A model generated the notes under the pieces. It did no database searches. It worked only from the letters and a program-made list of their open reading frames with translations, and was not told the origin of the DNA. Of a stretch of 64,000 nt of DNA, positions 34,592 to 43,752 are shown piece after piece. The DNA comes from Pseudomonas sp. BGI-2 (GTDB lineage: Bacteria; Pseudomonadota; Gammaproteobacteria; Pseudomonadales; Pseudomonadaceae): the NCBI RefSeq assembly GCF_004310295.1, contig NZ_SISB01000029.1, positions 1 through 64,000 on the forward strand, given 5' to 3'. The position numbers were made by a program, and so were the translations under genes. Position 1 is the stretch's first letter, and the number at the start of each line of letters is the position of its first letter.

Positions 34592-35926
34592 ATGACTTTC
34601 GCCTCCCTTGGCCTGATCGAACCCTTGCTGCGCTCTCTCGAGACGCTCGGCTACCAGACTCCTACGCCGGTTCAGGCGCAAGCCATTCCGGCGGTGCTGG
34701 CCGGTCGCGACCTGATGGCTGCGGCCCAGACCGGCACCGGCAAGACCGCCGGTTTCGCGCTGCCGCTGCTGCAGTTGCTGACCATGGAAGGGCCGAAAGT
34801 TGCCTCCAATTCGGTGCGCGCGCTGATCCTGGTGCCGACCCGCGAACTGGCGGAACAGGTTCACGAAGCCGTGCGTCAGTACGCCGAAAACCTGCCGTTG
34901 AGCACTTACGCGGTGTACGGCGGCGTCAGCATCAACCCGCAAATGATGAAGCTGCGCAAAGGTGTCGACGTGCTGGTGGCGACCCCGGGACGTTTGCTCG
35001 ACTTGTATCGCCAGAAGGCCCTCAAGTTCAATCAGCTGCAAACCCTGATTCTTGACGAAGCCGACCGCATGCTCGATCTGGGTTTTTCCGAGGAGCTGGG
35101 GAATATTTACCGCGTGCTGCCGAAGCAACGTCAGACGTTGTTGTTTTCCGCGACCTTCTCCGACGCGATCCGTTTGCTGGCCGGACAAATGCTCAACGAT
35201 CCGTTGAGCATCGAAGTCAGCCCGCGCAACGTCGCTGCCAACACCGTCAAGCAATGGGTTGTGGTGGTGGACAAGAAGCGCAAGCCGGAGCTGTTCATTC
35301 ATTTGATGCGCAAGGGCAAGTGGAAGCAGGTGCTGGTGTTCGCCAAGACCCGCAATGGTGTGGACGCGCTGGTGGAAAAGCTCCAGGGCCTGGGCATCAA
35401 CGCCGACGGCATCCACGGCGACAAACCGCAGGCAACCCGCCAGCGTGCGCTGGACCGGTTCAAGGCCAGTGAAGTGCAGATCCTTGTGGCCACTGACGTT
35501 GCCGCCCGTGGTCTGGATATCGAAGATTTGCCATTGGTGGTCAACTTCGACCTGCCAATCGTGGCAGAGGACTACATCCACCGGATCGGTCGTACCGGTC
35601 GTGCAGGTGCCACCGGGCAGGCTATTTCGCTGGTGTGCGCCGATGAAGTGAATTTGCTGTCGGCCATCGAGACGTTGACGCGTCAGACGTTGCCTCGGCA
35701 GATGGAACATGACTTCGAGCCTGAGCACCGGGTACCGGATACCGATGCCAGCGGTCAGGTGGTGAAGAAGCCGAAAAAACCGAAGAAGCCGAAGACCTCC
35801 GGTGGCGGTAAGCGCAACTTGGGTAAGTGGGTTGAGAGCGGGGATGCTTCGGTGCCGGAGCCTTCGATCAAGCCTGTGCGCAAGGTCCCGGTGTTCAATA
35901 CCGGGCCCCGTAAGCGTAAGCCTTAA
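34592..35926 (+). CDS. rhlE: DEAD-box ATP-dependent RNA helicase RhlE
   Basis: A 444-residue helicase. Q motif (MTFASLGLIEPLLRSLETLGYQTPTPVQ), motif I AQTGTGKTAG, Ia PTRELAEQV, Ib TPGRLLD, II DEAD (LILDEADRMLDLGF), III SAT, IV VLVFAKT, V ATDVAARGLDI and VI HRIGRTGRAG are all present. The C-terminus (about 380-444) is a Lys/Pro/Arg-rich tail (KKPKKPKKPKTSGGGKR), as in RhlE. It unwinds RNA in ribosome assembly and RNA decay. Followed by a REP pair. Confidence 0.93.
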   Translation: MTFASLGLIEPLLRSLETLGYQTPTPVQAQAIPAVLAGRDLMAAAQTGTGKTAGFALPLLQLLTMEGPKVASNSVRALILVPTRELAEQVHEAVRQYAENLPLSTYAVYGGVSINPQMMKLRKGVDVLVATPGRLLDLYRQKALKFNQLQTLILDEADRMLDLGFSEELGNIYRVLPKQRQTLLFSATFSDAIRLLAGQMLNDPLSIEVSPRNVAANTVKQWVVVVDKKRKPELFIHLMRKGKWKQVLVFAKTRNGVDALVEKLQGLGINADGIHGDKPQATRQRALDRFKASEVQILVATDVAARGLDIEDLPLVVNFDLPIVAEDYIHRIGRTGRAGATGQAISLVCADEVNLLSAIETLTRQTLPRQMEHDFEPEHRVPDTDASGQVVKKPKKPKKPKTSGGGKRNLGKWVESGDASVPEPSIKPVRKVPVFNTGPRKRKP

Positions 35927-35950
35927 AAAGCTTCGGCGTCTGTCAGGACG

Positions 35951-36019
35951 CCTTCGCGGGCAAGCCTCGCTCCTACAAGAGCACCACCAATCCGTAGGAG
36001 CGAGGCTTGCCCGCGAAGG
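35951..36019. repeat. REP pair (inverted, CGAGGCTTGCCCGCG type)
   Basis: CCTTCGCGGGCAAGCCTCGC at 35951 and its complement ending at 36019 lie between the convergent rhlE and flavoprotein genes. Confidence 0.87.
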
Positions 36020-36033
36020 GTGCGCCTCGGTCT

Positions 36034-37275
36034 TCAGCCCTTGCGCTTCAACCATTCCACAATCCCCAACCCCGCCGCTCGCCCACTGGCGAAACACGCG
36101 GTCAGCAGATAGCCGCCAGTCGGCGCTTCCCAATCGAGCATTTCACCCGCGCAGAACACGCCAGGCAGTTGCTTGAGCATCAATCGTTCATCCATCGATT
36201 CGAACATCACGCCACCGGCGCTGCTGATGGCTTCATCCAGCGGACGGGTTTTCACCAACGTCAGTGGCAATGCCTTGATCGCTTTGGCCAGCAGCGCCGG
36301 ATCAGCGAAGCATTCGGCCGGAGTGAGTTCGCGCAGCAACGCCGCTTTCACACCCTCGATCCCGAGCTGGCTGTGCAAATGTTTCGACATGGAACGAGAC
36401 CCGCGCGGTTTGCTCAGCGCAGCCTGCACTTTATCCACAGGCCTGCCCGGTAACAGGTCGAGGTGAAGGGTCGCCGAGCCGTGCTGATTGATGGCTTCAC
36501 GGATCGGCGCCGACAAGGCGTAGATCAAACTGCCTTCAATCCCGGTCGCCGTGATCACACATTCGCCGAGCCGTGGGACGTCGTCATTGAGGCCAATGGC
36601 GATGTTTTTCAGCGGTGCGCCGGCGAATTTGCTGACCATCAACTCGCTCCAGGCCTGCACCTCGAAGCCGCAATTACTCGGTTGCAGCGGCATCAGTCCT
36701 ACGCCGCGTTGTTCCAGTGCCAGCATCCAGGCGCCATCCGAGCCGAGGCGCGACCAGCTGCCGCCGCCGAGGGCCAGCAGGGTTGCGTCGGGTCGAACGG
36801 TTTTTTCACCGTCGGGGCTATCAATGCGCAAACCACCGCTGTCATCCCAACCAAGCCAGCGGTGGCGGGTGTGGATAACGACGCCAGCGTCTCGCAGTCG
36901 TTTGAGCCAGGCGCGTAACAGCGGGGCGGCTTTCATGTCTGTAGGAAAAACTCGGCCGGAGCTGCCGACAAAGGTTTCAATGCCCAGGTCATGAATCCAT
37001 TGGCATAGCGCATCGGCGCCGAAGGAACGTAGCAACGGCGCAATCTGCGGCGCGCGTTCGGCGTAGCGCGAGAGAAATGCCGGGTAGGCTTCGGAATGGG
37101 TGATGTTCATGCCACCCACACCGGCCAGCAGGAATTTTCGCCCAACTGAAGGCATGCCGTCGTACAGGTCGACCTTGATCCCGGCCTGGCTCAGCACTTC
37201 AGCCGCCATCAAACCGGCGGGGCCGCCGCCGATGATTGCGACGTGAGAAGTGGAGGAAGGCGAGGGCTGGGTCAT
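36034..37275 (-). CDS. NAD(P)/FAD-dependent oxidoreductase of the YhiN/HI0933 family
   Basis: A 413-residue flavoprotein. The FAD dinucleotide motif IIGGGPAGLMAAEVLSQAG is at residues 12-30, followed by GVGGMNITHSE, FVGSSGRVFPTDMKAAPLLRAW (a strong family signature), ALGGGSWSRLGSDG and the C-terminal CAGEMLDWEAPTGGYLLTACFASGRAAG. Function is unknown for the family; it resembles BaiN-type reductases. ATG 37275 is chosen since the Rossmann fold starts shortly after. Confidence 0.9.
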   Translation of the reverse strand: MTQPSPSSTSHVAIIGGGPAGLMAAEVLSQAGIKVDLYDGMPSVGRKFLLAGVGGMNITHSEAYPAFLSRYAERAPQIAPLLRSFGADALCQWIHDLGIETFVGSSGRVFPTDMKAAPLLRAWLKRLRDAGVVIHTRHRWLGWDDSGGLRIDSPDGEKTVRPDATLLALGGGSWSRLGSDGAWMLALEQRGVGLMPLQPSNCGFEVQAWSELMVSKFAGAPLKNIAIGLNDDVPRLGECVITATGIEGSLIYALSAPIREAINQHGSATLHLDLLPGRPVDKVQAALSKPRGSRSMSKHLHSQLGIEGVKAALLRELTPAECFADPALLAKAIKALPLTLVKTRPLDEAISSAGGVMFESMDERLMLKQLPGVFCAGEMLDWEAPTGGYLLTACFASGRAAGLGIVEWLKRKG

Positions 37276-37329
37276 GGCTAGAGCTGCGGCGTGGCGGAAT
37301 AAGCCGCGCATTCTACCAGCACGAAGCAT

Positions 37330-37419
37330 TGTGGGAGCGGGCTTGCTCGCGAAAGCGATTTAACATTCAACATTGATGTCGACTGATACACCGCTTTCGC
37401 GAGCAAGCCCGCTCCCACA
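37330..37419. repeat. REP pair (inverted, GCGGGCTTGCTCGCG type)
   Basis: TGTGGGAGCGGGCTTGCTCG at 37330 and its complement ending at 37419. It lies just upstream of the flavoprotein gene. 37420-37558 holds no gene. Confidence 0.87.
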
Positions 37420-37558
37420 TTTGATCAGCGGTGTTTTCAGATGACTGATCAAAAAACAACCACCATTTTGCCGGCTATAGGCAGCATGGCCTGCAGGACC
37501 TTTCACTCAGGTTATCCACAGGCAGTTCCACAGACATTGTGGGTAAAGCATCCACAAC

Positions 37559-38479
37559 TCAATGACAACCTGATGACTGCCAGACCCGCTGCGCGCTGTG
37601 GTGCAGGATTCCGTGGCGGCGCGCCAAGGCCTTGCGGTCCTTGCTGTAGCCGCCGCCAATCACCCCGACCACCGGAATATCCCGCCCCAGGCAATGACGC
37701 ATCACGCTTTCATCGCGAGCGGCAACGCCTTCGTCTGTCAGCTTCAGGTAGCCGAGTGCGTCGTCCTTATGCACATCGACCCCGGCGTCGTACAACACCA
37801 GATCCGGTTGGTAGAGTGGCAGCAAATAATTCAGCGCATCGTCCACTACCTTCAAATAATCGGCATCGCCCATGCCTTTGGGCAGCGGGATGTCCCAATC
37901 ACTTTCAGCCTTGCGTGCAGGAAAATTCTTTTCGCAGTGAAGGGAAACGGTTATCGCGTCCGGGGTGTTGTGCAGTATTCGTGCAGTCCCGTCGCCCTGA
38001 TGCACGTCGCAATCGAAGATCAGCACCCGATTCACACGGCCGCTTTCCAGTAGGAAATGGCTGATCACCGCCAGGTCATTGAAGATGCAGAAACCCGCCG
38101 GATAGTCGTAATGCGCGTGATGCGTGCCACCGGCCAGATGACAGGCCAGGCCGTGTTGCAGCGCCTGTTCCGCCGCCAGCAACGAACCGCCGACCGCCCG
38201 CACCGTGCGCCGGGCCAGTGCTTCACTCCAGGGCAGGCCTAGGCGCCGCTGGTCTTCGCGGGACAACTCGCCACTCATGTAGCGTTCGATATAGGCAGCG
38301 TCATGCGCGAGGGCAAGAATCTCCGGGGGACAGAGTTCAGGGCGCAGCAGGTCGGCGTCCCGGGTCAGGCCGCTGTCCACCAAGTGATCGCGCAGCAGGC
38401 GAAACTTGTCCATCGGGAAGCGGTGATCCGCCGGGAACTCGGGGCTGTAGTCTTCGTGGTAGATCAGCGGCAGCGGCAT
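37559..38479 (-). CDS. Histone deacetylase-like amidohydrolase (HDAC superfamily)
   Basis: A 306-residue Zn-dependent deacetylase-fold protein. Seen: GGTHHAHYDYPAGFCIFNDLAV (active-site His pair), the zinc ligands in IFDCDVHQGDGTA, and DAGVDVHKDDALGYLKLT (second ligand Asp), then GGGYSKD. Bacterial members act on acetylated polyamines or small amides; the substrate is not evident here. The start at 38479 matches the family (LIYHEDYSPEFPADHRFPMDKF at the N-terminus). It is divergent from the GNAT acetyltransferase gene. Confidence 0.9.
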   Translation of the reverse strand: MPLPLIYHEDYSPEFPADHRFPMDKFRLLRDHLVDSGLTRDADLLRPELCPPEILALAHDAAYIERYMSGELSREDQRRLGLPWSEALARRTVRAVGGSLLAAEQALQHGLACHLAGGTHHAHYDYPAGFCIFNDLAVISHFLLESGRVNRVLIFDCDVHQGDGTARILHNTPDAITVSLHCEKNFPARKAESDWDIPLPKGMGDADYLKVVDDALNYLLPLYQPDLVLYDAGVDVHKDDALGYLKLTDEGVAARDESVMRHCLGRDIPVVGVIGGGYSKDRKALARRHGILHHSAQRVWQSSGCH

Positions 38480-38553
38480 AACGAATTCAGGTAGGAATGA
38501 GTGAAGGATCCTACCAGCGTTGTAGACTTGCGGCATGGAAAGGGGAGGGCACG

Positions 38554-39123
38554 ATGGAGCCGATACTGAAACTCGAGAGCGCGCGACTGCTGTTGCGGCA
38601 GTGGCGCGATGAGGATTTGCCGGAGTTCGCGGCGATGTGCGCCGATCCACAGGTCATGCGCTATTTTCCGGCACCCTTGAGTCGTCTCGAAAGTGCTTCG
38701 CTGATCGGACGGATTCGTGGGCATTTTGCCGAACATGGCTTCGGCCTCTGGGCGCTGGAGCGCAAGGACACCGGGGCATTCATCGGTTTCACCGGCCTCG
38801 GCGTGGTCGGTTTCGATGCACCGTTTACCCCGGCTACAGAAATCGGCTGGCGCCTGGCGCGCGAGCATTGGGGGCTGGGTTATGCCAGTGAAGCGGCGTG
38901 GACCGCTCTGCGATGCGGGTTTGACCGGATGCCGCTGAAAGAAGTCGTGTCGTTCACCACCGAAACCAACATGCTGTCGCAGAAAGTCATGCAGGCAATC
39001 GGCATGCACCATGATTCAGCCGATGATTTTGAACATCCCAGGCTCGCGGCCGATCATCCCCTGCGCCACCATGTGTTGTATCGCATCACCCGTGAACAAT
39101 GGCTGCAAACCTTGCATGGATAA
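38554..39123 (+). CDS. GNAT-family N-acetyltransferase (RimJ/RimL type)
   Basis: A 189-residue acetyltransferase. It starts LESARLLLRQWRDEDLPEFAAMCADPQVMRYFP, typical of the RimJ-like branch, then GFTGLGVVGF, EIGWRLAREHWGLGYASEAA (acetyl-CoA pyrophosphate loop, W/YG.GYA) and VVSFTTETNMLSQKVMQAIGM. It transfers acetyl from acetyl-CoA to an amine, protein N-terminus or small molecule; the target is unknown. AGGGGAGGG lies just before ATG 38554. Confidence 0.88.
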   Translation: MEPILKLESARLLLRQWRDEDLPEFAAMCADPQVMRYFPAPLSRLESASLIGRIRGHFAEHGFGLWALERKDTGAFIGFTGLGVVGFDAPFTPATEIGWRLAREHWGLGYASEAAWTALRCGFDRMPLKEVVSFTTETNMLSQKVMQAIGMHHDSADDFEHPRLAADHPLRHHVLYRITREQWLQTLHG

Positions 39124-39226
39124 GCAGGCACGGACGTTTACAATGGCCCCCATGGGCCCTGGCCATAAACTGAATCGACCGTCGCAGCCCAGACTGCGCG
39201 GCATGCTTTGTGTGAGGAGAGTCTGA

Positions 39227-40096
39227 ATGAGCCAAGTGTTGGATGATCTGGTCGACCTGCTGACCCTGGAACCGATCGAAGAAAACCTGTTCCGTGGCCG
39301 CAGTCAGGACCTGGGTTTTCGTCAGTTGTTCGGCGGTCAGGTGATCGGTCAGTCCTTGTCGGCGGCCAGTCAGACGGTCGAAGAAGCGCGCCATGTGCAT
39401 TCGATGCACGGCTATTTCCTGCGCCCGGGCGATTCCGCGTTGCCCGTGGTGTATCAGGTTGACCGGGTGCGTGATGGCGGCAGTTTCAGCACGCGTCGGG
39501 TGACGGCGATCCAGAAGGGCAACCCGATCTTCACTTGCAGTGCGTCGTTTCAGTACGACGAAAAAGGCTTCGAGCACCAGGCCGAGATGCCGACCGTGGT
39601 CGGCCCGGAAAACCTGCCTTCGGAACTTGAGCTCACCCAACAGCGTGCGCACCTGATTCCCGAGCACATGCGCGAAAAATTTCTGTGCCCCAAACCGATC
39701 GAATTCCGACCGATCACCGAGAAAGATCCCTACAACCCGCAACCGTCCGATCCGGTCAAGTACGTCTGGTTTCGTGCCGACGGTGCCTTGGCCGATTCTC
39801 CGGCGTTGCACAAATACCTGCTGGCCTATGCGTCGGACTTCGGTCTGCTGACCACCTCGATGCAGCCCCACGGCAAATCGGTCTGGCAGAAAGACATGCA
39901 GGTCGCCAGCCTCGATCACGCGCTGTGGTTCCATGCGGATCTTCGCGCCGATGACTGGTTGCTGTACGCGATGGACAGCCCGTGGGCCGGCAATTCTCGC
40001 GGGTTCACCCGTGGCAGCGTGTTCAATCGTGGCGGGCAATTGGTGGCTTCGGTCACTCAGGAAGGCTTGATCCGCCATCGCAAGGATTGGGCATGA
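39227..40096 (+). CDS. tesB: Acyl-CoA thioesterase II
   Basis: A 289-residue double hot-dog thioesterase; TesB length is 286-289. Seen: the N-terminal LEPIEENLFRGRSQDLGFRQLFGGQVIGQSLSAA, HSMHGYFLRPGDSALPVVYQVDRVRDGGSFSTRRV, and the C-terminal repeat SLDHALWFHADLRADDWLLYAMDSPWAGNSRGFTRG with the catalytic Asp/Thr/Gln region. It hydrolyses medium- and long-chain acyl-CoA to fatty acid and CoA in the cytoplasm. GAGGAGA precedes the ATG. The stop overlaps the next start (ATGA). Confidence 0.94.
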   Translation: MSQVLDDLVDLLTLEPIEENLFRGRSQDLGFRQLFGGQVIGQSLSAASQTVEEARHVHSMHGYFLRPGDSALPVVYQVDRVRDGGSFSTRRVTAIQKGNPIFTCSASFQYDEKGFEHQAEMPTVVGPENLPSELELTQQRAHLIPEHMREKFLCPKPIEFRPITEKDPYNPQPSDPVKYVWFRADGALADSPALHKYLLAYASDFGLLTTSMQPHGKSVWQKDMQVASLDHALWFHADLRADDWLLYAMDSPWAGNSRGFTRGSVFNRGGQLVASVTQEGLIRHRKDWA

Positions 40097-40686
40097 GCCT
40101 GGCCGAGGTGCGGCATTGGGTGTTCGACATGGACGGCACCCTGACGGTGGCCGTGCATGACTTCGCGGCGATTCGCGTGGCGTTGGCGATTCCGGCGGAA
40201 GACGACATATTGACCCACCTCGCAGCGCTGCCGGCCGATGAAGCCGCAGCCAAACATGCGTGGCTGTTGGAGCACGAACGGGACCTGGCGTTGGGTTCGA
40301 AAGCGGCGCCGGGCGCAGTGGAGCTGGTGCGGGAGTTGGCCGGGCGCGGTTATCACCTGGGCATTCTCACGCGCAATGCCCGGGAGCTGGCGCACGTGAC
40401 ACTGGAGGCGATCGGCCTGGCTGACTGCTTTGCCGTGGAGGATGTGCTGGGCCGTGATGAAGCGCCGCCTAAACCGCATCCCGGTGGTTTGCTGAAGTTG
40501 GCCGAGGCCTGGAACGTGCCGGCGAGCGAGATGGTGATGGTCGGTGATTACCGCTTTGATCTGGATTGCGGTCGAGCGGCGGGAGCGCGGACGGTGTTGG
40601 TGAATTTGCCGGATAACCCTTGGCCGGAGCTGACGGATTGGCATGCGGCGGATTGTGGGGTGTTGCGGGAGATGTTGTCTGCTTGA
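40093..40686 (+). CDS. HAD-superfamily phosphatase
   Basis: A 197-residue hydrolase. Motif I FDMDGTLT (nucleophile and acid/base Asp), motif II ILTRNA, motif III Lys in PPKPHPGG and motif IV VGDYRFDLDCG are all present, with a helical cap inserted after motif I. It resembles phosphoglycolate-phosphatase-like or nucleotide phosphatases. It overlaps tesB by 4 bp, so translation is coupled. The substrate is unknown. Confidence 0.9.
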   Translation: MSLAEVRHWVFDMDGTLTVAVHDFAAIRVALAIPAEDDILTHLAALPADEAAAKHAWLLEHERDLALGSKAAPGAVELVRELAGRGYHLGILTRNARELAHVTLEAIGLADCFAVEDVLGRDEAPPKPHPGGLLKLAEAWNVPASEMVMVGDYRFDLDCGRAAGARTVLVNLPDNPWPELTDWHAADCGVLREMLSA

Positions 40687-40693
40687 GGGCCCT

Positions 40694-40777
40694 TTCGCGG
40701 GCAAGCCTCGCTCCTACAAAGTGACGCGCTGCCCTTGTAGGAGCGAGCGGTGCGGCGATCCGACTTGCCCGCGAAGG
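40694..40777. repeat. REP pair, one copy interrupted
   Basis: The left copy TTCGCGGGCAAGCCTCGCTC starts at 40694. The right copy begins TTGTAGGAGCGAG at 40735 but carries a 16-base insertion (CGGTGCGGCGATCCGA) before TTGCCCGCGAAGG. I recall the same interrupted variant from other Pseudomonas intergenic regions, so it is probably a REP subtype rather than a unique event. Confidence 0.8.
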
Positions 40778-40800
40778 CGTCAGATCAGGCAATACAGAAC

Positions 40801-41760
40801 TCACTGACCAAACAACACCTTCTGCCCCTCCGGCGACGTCAACATTCCATCCCCGTTATGCCCAACCCCCGGCACTTCAACCAGCCGCTGATTGACCCCT
40901 TTCGGATTCCGACGCAGCAGGTAACTGAAAAAATTCTGCCCGCGAACCAAACGATAAGCACCCTGGGCTTTGGCCTCGCAACCTTTGTCGAGCGCCGGAT
41001 GTTGCGGGTCGGTATCTTGCTGCCCGTGCAGATAAGTCACGTCCCGTTTGACGTAATTGCCTTCAATTTGCGGTGCCGTTTGCCCACTGGCATAAACGGG
41101 TAAATCCGTCAGCCCGTACTTCCAGCGATTGAACCCGGGACACGCCGCATGGTTGAACGCCACCGGCCGCTGCTCATTGAAGTACGCGTAGGACGAAGGG
41201 TTGGCGACGACGTAGCGAAGCTTCACGCCGGCGGCCGTCAGGGCCGGTTGCTCACGCGCCAGCAGCGCATAGCGCTGAACCACCTGAGCACCACCGGAGT
41301 GCCCGGCGATGATGATTTGCTTCACATCCGGAAATTGCCGGCGGTCACTGACTCTCTCGATGATTTGATCGAGGGCTGCATAGGAACTCAGCGCAAAAGG
41401 AGCGGTGGATAAACCTCCTGCCATCCAGTCATTGCCCTGCCAGCGCAACACTGTGTCCGCCACCGGATGAAGCGCGATGTCGGTTTCGTTGAGGAATTGC
41501 GGGGCGATCACCAGGGTGCTTGCACTTTGCCCGGCCAGTTCCGCCGCGCGCTCGGCGCTCTGGCGATAGGTTTCAGCATTGCGTAAACGACCATGGATGA
41601 TGATCAGCACGCGTTCGATTTTCGCTGGCGCCGGGCCAAGGCTCACCGCCATCTCGCCTTCTTTCAACAACAATCGCCCGGGGCTGAGCTCCTTGACGCC
41701 ATGCTCCGCGGCCTGGGTGCTTGCGCACGTGAACAACACAATCAACAGCCAATTTTTCAT
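40801..41760 (-). CDS. Secreted alpha/beta-hydrolase
   Basis: A 319-residue protein with a signal peptide (MKNWLLIVLFTCASTQAAEH, cleavage near 18). The alpha/beta-hydrolase core shows an oxyanion strand VLIIIHGRLRNAETY and a nucleophile elbow AGHSGGAQV; GVGHNGDGML near the end supplies the catalytic His. Probably a periplasmic esterase or lipase-like enzyme of unknown substrate. ATG 41760 directly abuts the stop of the metallopeptidase gene upstream, suggesting one operon. Confidence 0.85.
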   Translation of the reverse strand: MKNWLLIVLFTCASTQAAEHGVKELSPGRLLLKEGEMAVSLGPAPAKIERVLIIIHGRLRNAETYRQSAERAAELAGQSASTLVIAPQFLNETDIALHPVADTVLRWQGNDWMAGGLSTAPFALSSYAALDQIIERVSDRRQFPDVKQIIIAGHSGGAQVVQRYALLAREQPALTAAGVKLRYVVANPSSYAYFNEQRPVAFNHAACPGFNRWKYGLTDLPVYASGQTAPQIEGNYVKRDVTYLHGQQDTDPQHPALDKGCEAKAQGAYRLVRGQNFFSYLLRRNPKGVNQRLVEVPGVGHNGDGMLTSPEGQKVLFGQ

Positions 41761-42648
41761 TTACAGAGTTTTCGCCGCAAAGGTATCGCACTGGCCCACC
41801 TGGCCTTGCGCAAATCCGGTTTTAAACCAGCGCACCCTTTGCGCCGATGTGCCATGGGTAAACGAGTCCGGTACCACGCGGCCCTGACCTTTTTGTTGCA
41901 AACGGTCGTCGCCGATAGCGTTGGCCGCATTCAAGGCTTCTTCGATGTCACCCGGTTCCAGCCAGTTCAGACGCTGCTGCGCATTGTTGGCCCAGACACC
42001 GGCCAGGCAATCGGCCTGCAACTCCTGGCGCACCAACAGTCCGCCATCGCCTTCCATCTGCCGGCCTTGCTGGCGGGCTGCCTGAATTTTTGCGGAAACG
42101 CCGAGCAACGTCTGAACGTGATGTCCGACTTCGTGCGCGATGACGTAGGCCTGAGCGAAGTCACCTGCAGCGGAAAAGCGTTGCGACATTTCCTGGAAAA
42201 AAGCCGTGTCCAGGTAGACCTTCTGGTCGGCGGGGCAATAGAACGGCCCGGTCGCCGATGTCGCCATGCCGCACGCCGAGTTCACCCGGTTGCTGAACAG
42301 CACCAGCGTCGGGTTCTTATACTGTCGACCCGCCTGCTGGAAAATCTGGCCCCACGTATCCTCGGTATCGCCGAGGATCGAGCGCACGAATTCGGCGCCT
42401 TCATCATTGGCCGGCGGGGCCTTGCGGCTCTGGTTGGTGGCCGGAGCCGATTGCTCGGTCATTTGCCCGGTCAGTTGTCCGAGGATTTGCATCGGGTCCT
42501 GGCCGGTGATCCAGCCGATCCCGACAATCAGGATGATCGCGGTCAGGCTCAGGCCTTTGCCGCCACCAAAGCGCATCCCGCCGCCACCGCCGCCATCACC
42601 ACGGGCGTCGACCACGTTGTCGCTGCGTCGGCCTTTTTTCCATAGCAT
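41761..42648 (-). CDS. YpfJ-like neutral zinc metallopeptidase
   Basis: A 295-residue membrane-anchored protein. MLWKKGRRSDNVVDARGD and a Gly-rich stretch precede one transmembrane helix (LSLTAIILIVGIGWITG, about 33-50). The domain contains CGMATSATGPFYCPADQKVYLDTAFF and the zinc-binding AHEVGHHVQ motif (HExxH), with a third ligand region LQADCLAGVWA. It matches the YpfJ/KPN_02809 family. A GAGGATT site precedes ATG 42648. Substrate unknown. Confidence 0.92.
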   Translation of the reverse strand: MLWKKGRRSDNVVDARGDGGGGGGMRFGGGKGLSLTAIILIVGIGWITGQDPMQILGQLTGQMTEQSAPATNQSRKAPPANDEGAEFVRSILGDTEDTWGQIFQQAGRQYKNPTLVLFSNRVNSACGMATSATGPFYCPADQKVYLDTAFFQEMSQRFSAAGDFAQAYVIAHEVGHHVQTLLGVSAKIQAARQQGRQMEGDGGLLVRQELQADCLAGVWANNAQQRLNWLEPGDIEEALNAANAIGDDRLQQKGQGRVVPDSFTHGTSAQRVRWFKTGFAQGQVGQCDTFAAKTL

Positions 42649-42888
42649 GTGGGAATCCTCTGATTGTCCGTGGTGATGAGTGTTGCTGGTGTGTGGGGGC
42701 GGCGCCAGTCCGGCTGTCCGGCTTTTCGCACTGGTCGGTAGACTTGCAGACTGTAGGAACATGGATAACCCATCGAATTCCGTAAGCGGGTGGGTTTTTA
42801 TCGAGTAGGCCAATTGAGCATCGGGTTCCAGATTTCGCATTACTCGGTTCATCTTCTAGAATCAGGCAAATTGTATGTGGAACCTCCC

Positions 42889-43665
42889 ATGGCCGGCAGT
42901 CAGATCGAACGAGTCTTCAGCGTGCTGGAAAGCCTCACCAGTGACCCTCGCGGTCTGCCGATGCAGAGGCTCGCGGAGCAACTGGACATCCCTAAAAGCG
43001 CAACCCACCGTCTGCTCGCGGAGCTGATTCGGCTGGGTTACGTGCGGCAGAATCCGGAGAACTTGCGGTATCACTTGTCCACAAAATTGGTGGCGATGGG
43101 TTTTCGTTACCTGTCGGGCAGCGGCGCCGATATTGTTCAACCCGTGCTGGATCGGCTGGCTCAGGAAACCGGGGAACTGGTGCGTCTCGGGGTGATTGAA
43201 GGCGAGCGGCAGGTCTGGATTGCCAAGTCCCAGGGAGCTCGTTCCGGCCTGCGTTACGACCCGGAAATGGGCCGCGATGCGCCGTTGTTCTATACCGCGT
43301 CGGGCCATGCATGGCTGGCGTGCATGAGCGATGCCGAGGCGTTGTCGCTGGTGGAGCGCCAGGGCGGCGAGCGACCTAAGGACCTTGGGCCGAATGCACC
43401 GCGTTCCAACATTGAATTGCTGGAGCGCCTGCGTCTGGCGCGGGAGCAGGGCTATGCCTGGGTCGAGGAGAGCTCGGCGGTGGGCACCTCGGCGATCGCG
43501 GCGGTGGTGCGGCACCCGAGCGAGGGGCGGGTGATTGGTGTGCTGAGCATCGCCGGGCCGAGTGCGCGGATGCCGGGCGCGCGGTTGCATGAGTTGGCGC
43601 CGCTGTTGTCGAGGTATGCCGAAGAATTGTCGGCGGCGAGTCTGGCGTCGGAGTTGTTCAGTTAA
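42889..43665 (+). CDS. IclR-family transcriptional regulator
   Basis: A 258-residue regulator: an N-terminal winged helix (IERVFSVLESLTSDPRGLPMQRLAEQLDIPKSATHRLLAELIRLGYV) and a GAF-like effector domain (RLAQETGELVRLGVIEG to ELAPLLSRYAEELS). It lies next to the remnant MFS gene and quiC, in the arrangement of the P. aeruginosa PA0236-PA0242 region, so it probably controls uptake or breakdown of quinate, shikimate or protocatechuate-type compounds. ATG 42889 is the start that begins the HTH directly. Confidence 0.85.
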   Translation: MAGSQIERVFSVLESLTSDPRGLPMQRLAEQLDIPKSATHRLLAELIRLGYVRQNPENLRYHLSTKLVAMGFRYLSGSGADIVQPVLDRLAQETGELVRLGVIEGERQVWIAKSQGARSGLRYDPEMGRDAPLFYTASGHAWLACMSDAEALSLVERQGGERPKDLGPNAPRSNIELLERLRLAREQGYAWVEESSAVGTSAIAAVVRHPSEGRVIGVLSIAGPSARMPGARLHELAPLLSRYAEELSAASLASELFS

Positions 43666-43752
43666 TTCATTCAGCACCAATCCATTGTGGGCGAGCCTGT
43701 GGTGAGGGGATTTATCCCCGTTGCGCTGTGAAGCGCCCCCCAAAACCGCCAG

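Noticed and set aside
34448..36133. A 561-codon minus-strand open frame opposite rhlE
   Set aside because: Lies antisense to a helicase with all motifs; its translation (His/Gln/Arg-rich) is typical of a shadow frame.
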